The notes under the pieces are model-generated. The model saw only the letters and a list, made by a program, of their open reading frames with translations. It searched no databases and was not told the origin of the DNA. Source: Planctomycetota bacterium (lineage in GTDB: Bacteria; Planctomycetota; MHYJ01; JACPRB01). From it: 6,087 nt of DNA. This document shows positions 5,094 through 6,087 of the stretch, one piece after another; within the stretch, counting starts at the first letter, position 1, and each line of letters starts with the position of its first letter. The stretch is from NCBI GenBank assembly GCA_016200125.1, contig JACQFK010000567.1, forward strand, positions 1 to 6,087, in the 5' to 3' direction. The position numbers were made by a program, and so were the translations under genes.

Positions 5094-6054
5094 GCTTCTC
5101 CTTGATGTAGGCCCGCGCCCTGGCCTGCGCGTCGGCGACCAGCTTCCTGTCCCCGCCCGAGAGGCCGTGGCCGGCGCCCGCGACCGTGACGAGCTCGTGC
5201 AGGACCCCCTGCTTCTCCAGCTCCTTCGCCATGGCCGCGGAGAGCTCGTAGGGGACGTCGGTGTCCTCGGTCCCGTGGACCAGCATCACGGGCGGATAGG
5301 CCGGGGTGACGTTGCGGACCGGGCAGTAGCGGTCGAGCTTGGCCTTGTCCTTCTCCGGCTCGAAGCCGGTCACCTCGCGCGTCCAGAGCCCGTTCTGCCT
5401 CAGATAAAGGTAGTAGCGAGAGCGGGCGTCGGCCTGCGCCTTGTCCGCGGGGCCGGTGACGACGTCTGGCGCGAGCGCCTTCATCGTCTCATCCCGCTCG
5501 TAGAGCGGCTTCGACGCGCGATAGAAGGACGAGGGCTTCGTGTACCAGTCGCCGTCCACGTCGCCGTAGCCCCAGTAGGCGACGAGCGCGCCGGGCCGCG
5601 GCTCGACGCAGATCCCGGTCATCAGCGTGAGGTAGCCGCCCGCCGAATGCCCGATGACGGCGACGCGCTTCGGATCGATCTTGAACAGCTCCGGCCCCTT
5701 GCCGCGCACCCATTTGAACGCGTCCTGCAAGTCTTAGATGATCCCCTTGAGCTTCGTCTCCGGCGCCAGGCGATAATCGATGGAGACGATGACATACCCG
5801 GCGTTGAGGTAGCGTTTGCGTTGCTCTAGGCTTGGACCGCCGCGTTGCCCGACGATGAGCGCCCCGCCGTGAATCCAGACGATCACGGGCCGCACCTCAT
5901 CGCCGGGCAAGCGGTATACGTCCGCCTTGATCGGCAAGTCGCCGACGGTTTTGTAGGTGTAGGTTCTGGGCGGGCCGCCGGCATCGCCCGTGTGCGTCGC
6001 CGAAACCAAGAGCGTCGAAGAAATGGACGCAATAACCATCAACATGCCCTGCAT
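5086..6054 (-). pseudogene. Secreted alpha/beta-hydrolase (esterase/lipase type), interrupted by an in-frame TAA
   Basis: Read through one stop, this would be a 322-codon alpha/beta hydrolase of the acetyl-esterase/BD-FAE-like group. ATG at 6052-6054 is preferred over the GTG at 6064-6066 because GTGGAG (complement of 6061-6066) lies 6 nt before it. Residues 1-18 or so form a Sec-type signal peptide (MQGMLMVIASISSTLLVSA). All catalytic elements survive: oxyanion HGG (62-64), nucleophile S137 in GHSAGG, D264 in HGTEDTDVP, and H296 in GAGHGLSGG. Codon 107 is TAA (complement of 5734-5736), in LKGII-stop-DLQDAFKWV, where relatives as I recall them usually have Glu (IIEDL), so GAA to TAA is the likely change. 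No frame shift occurs. Restart at TTG (5728-5730) would lack the signal peptide and the oxyanion HGG and should be inactive. TAA excludes selenocysteine or pyrrolysine. It may be a true null allele, a sequencing error or an assembly join. Confidence 0.85.
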
Positions 6055-6087
6055 AGTAATCTCCACGAAAGACCGCGTCAGCGCCTG

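Noticed and set aside
5734..5736. Recoding of the hydrolase stop as selenocysteine or pyrrolysine
   Set aside because: The codon is TAA, which neither system uses, and family conservation suggests Glu at this place.

Overview
The window is a GC-rich (roughly two-thirds G+C), densely packed bacterial chromosomal segment. Codon third positions are mostly G or C, genes sit in tight operons with short gaps or overlaps, and there is no sign of phage, transposon, CRISPR, rRNA or tRNA. The gene content (IscS, an A-type carrier, Nfu, ThiC, YgfZ) is housekeeping. It does not fix a phylum; an uncultured high-GC Gram-negative lineage is plausible, but that is a guess.

Layout. Positions 1-2846 hold a minus-strand operon read right to left: cysteine desulfurase (iscS-like), an A-type Fe-S carrier with an unusual His-rich N-terminus, a stand-alone Nfu scaffold, then thiC, which runs off the left edge. 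The gaps are 27, 18 and 30 bp. Positions 2847-2946 are a divergent control region with two inverted repeats, one of which overlaps the iscS start codon. Positions 2947-4282 hold a plus-strand pair that overlaps by 11 bp: a degenerate CheY-like receiver protein and a YgfZ-family folate-binding protein.

Positions 4283-4485 are non-coding or a leader. They end in a strong intrinsic terminator and carry a second copy of the terminator's 3' arm, so an attenuator-like refolding is possible. Positions 4486-5093 hold a 43-residue single-pass membrane protein whose ATG touches the terminator T-tract, joined by a TGATG overlap to a GNAT acetyltransferase. Converging on this from the right is a secreted alpha/beta-hydrolase (esterase type) reading frame at 5086-6054. 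It is broken by an in-frame TAA, and codon use changes near the break.

How the genes fit together. IscS releases sulfur from cysteine, the A-type carrier and Nfu deliver Fe-S clusters, ThiC is a [4Fe-4S] enzyme of thiamine synthesis, and YgfZ is a folate-dependent factor that maintains some Fe-S enzymes. The two divergent units therefore look like one Fe-S supply locus with a client enzyme built in. No IscU scaffold, HscA/HscB chaperone, ferredoxin or IscR regulator is present in the window.

The most interesting points are the His-rich carrier, the hairpin at the iscS start, the pseudo-receiver coupled to ygfZ, the possible attenuator at 4403-4485, and the interrupted, compositionally mosaic hydrolase.
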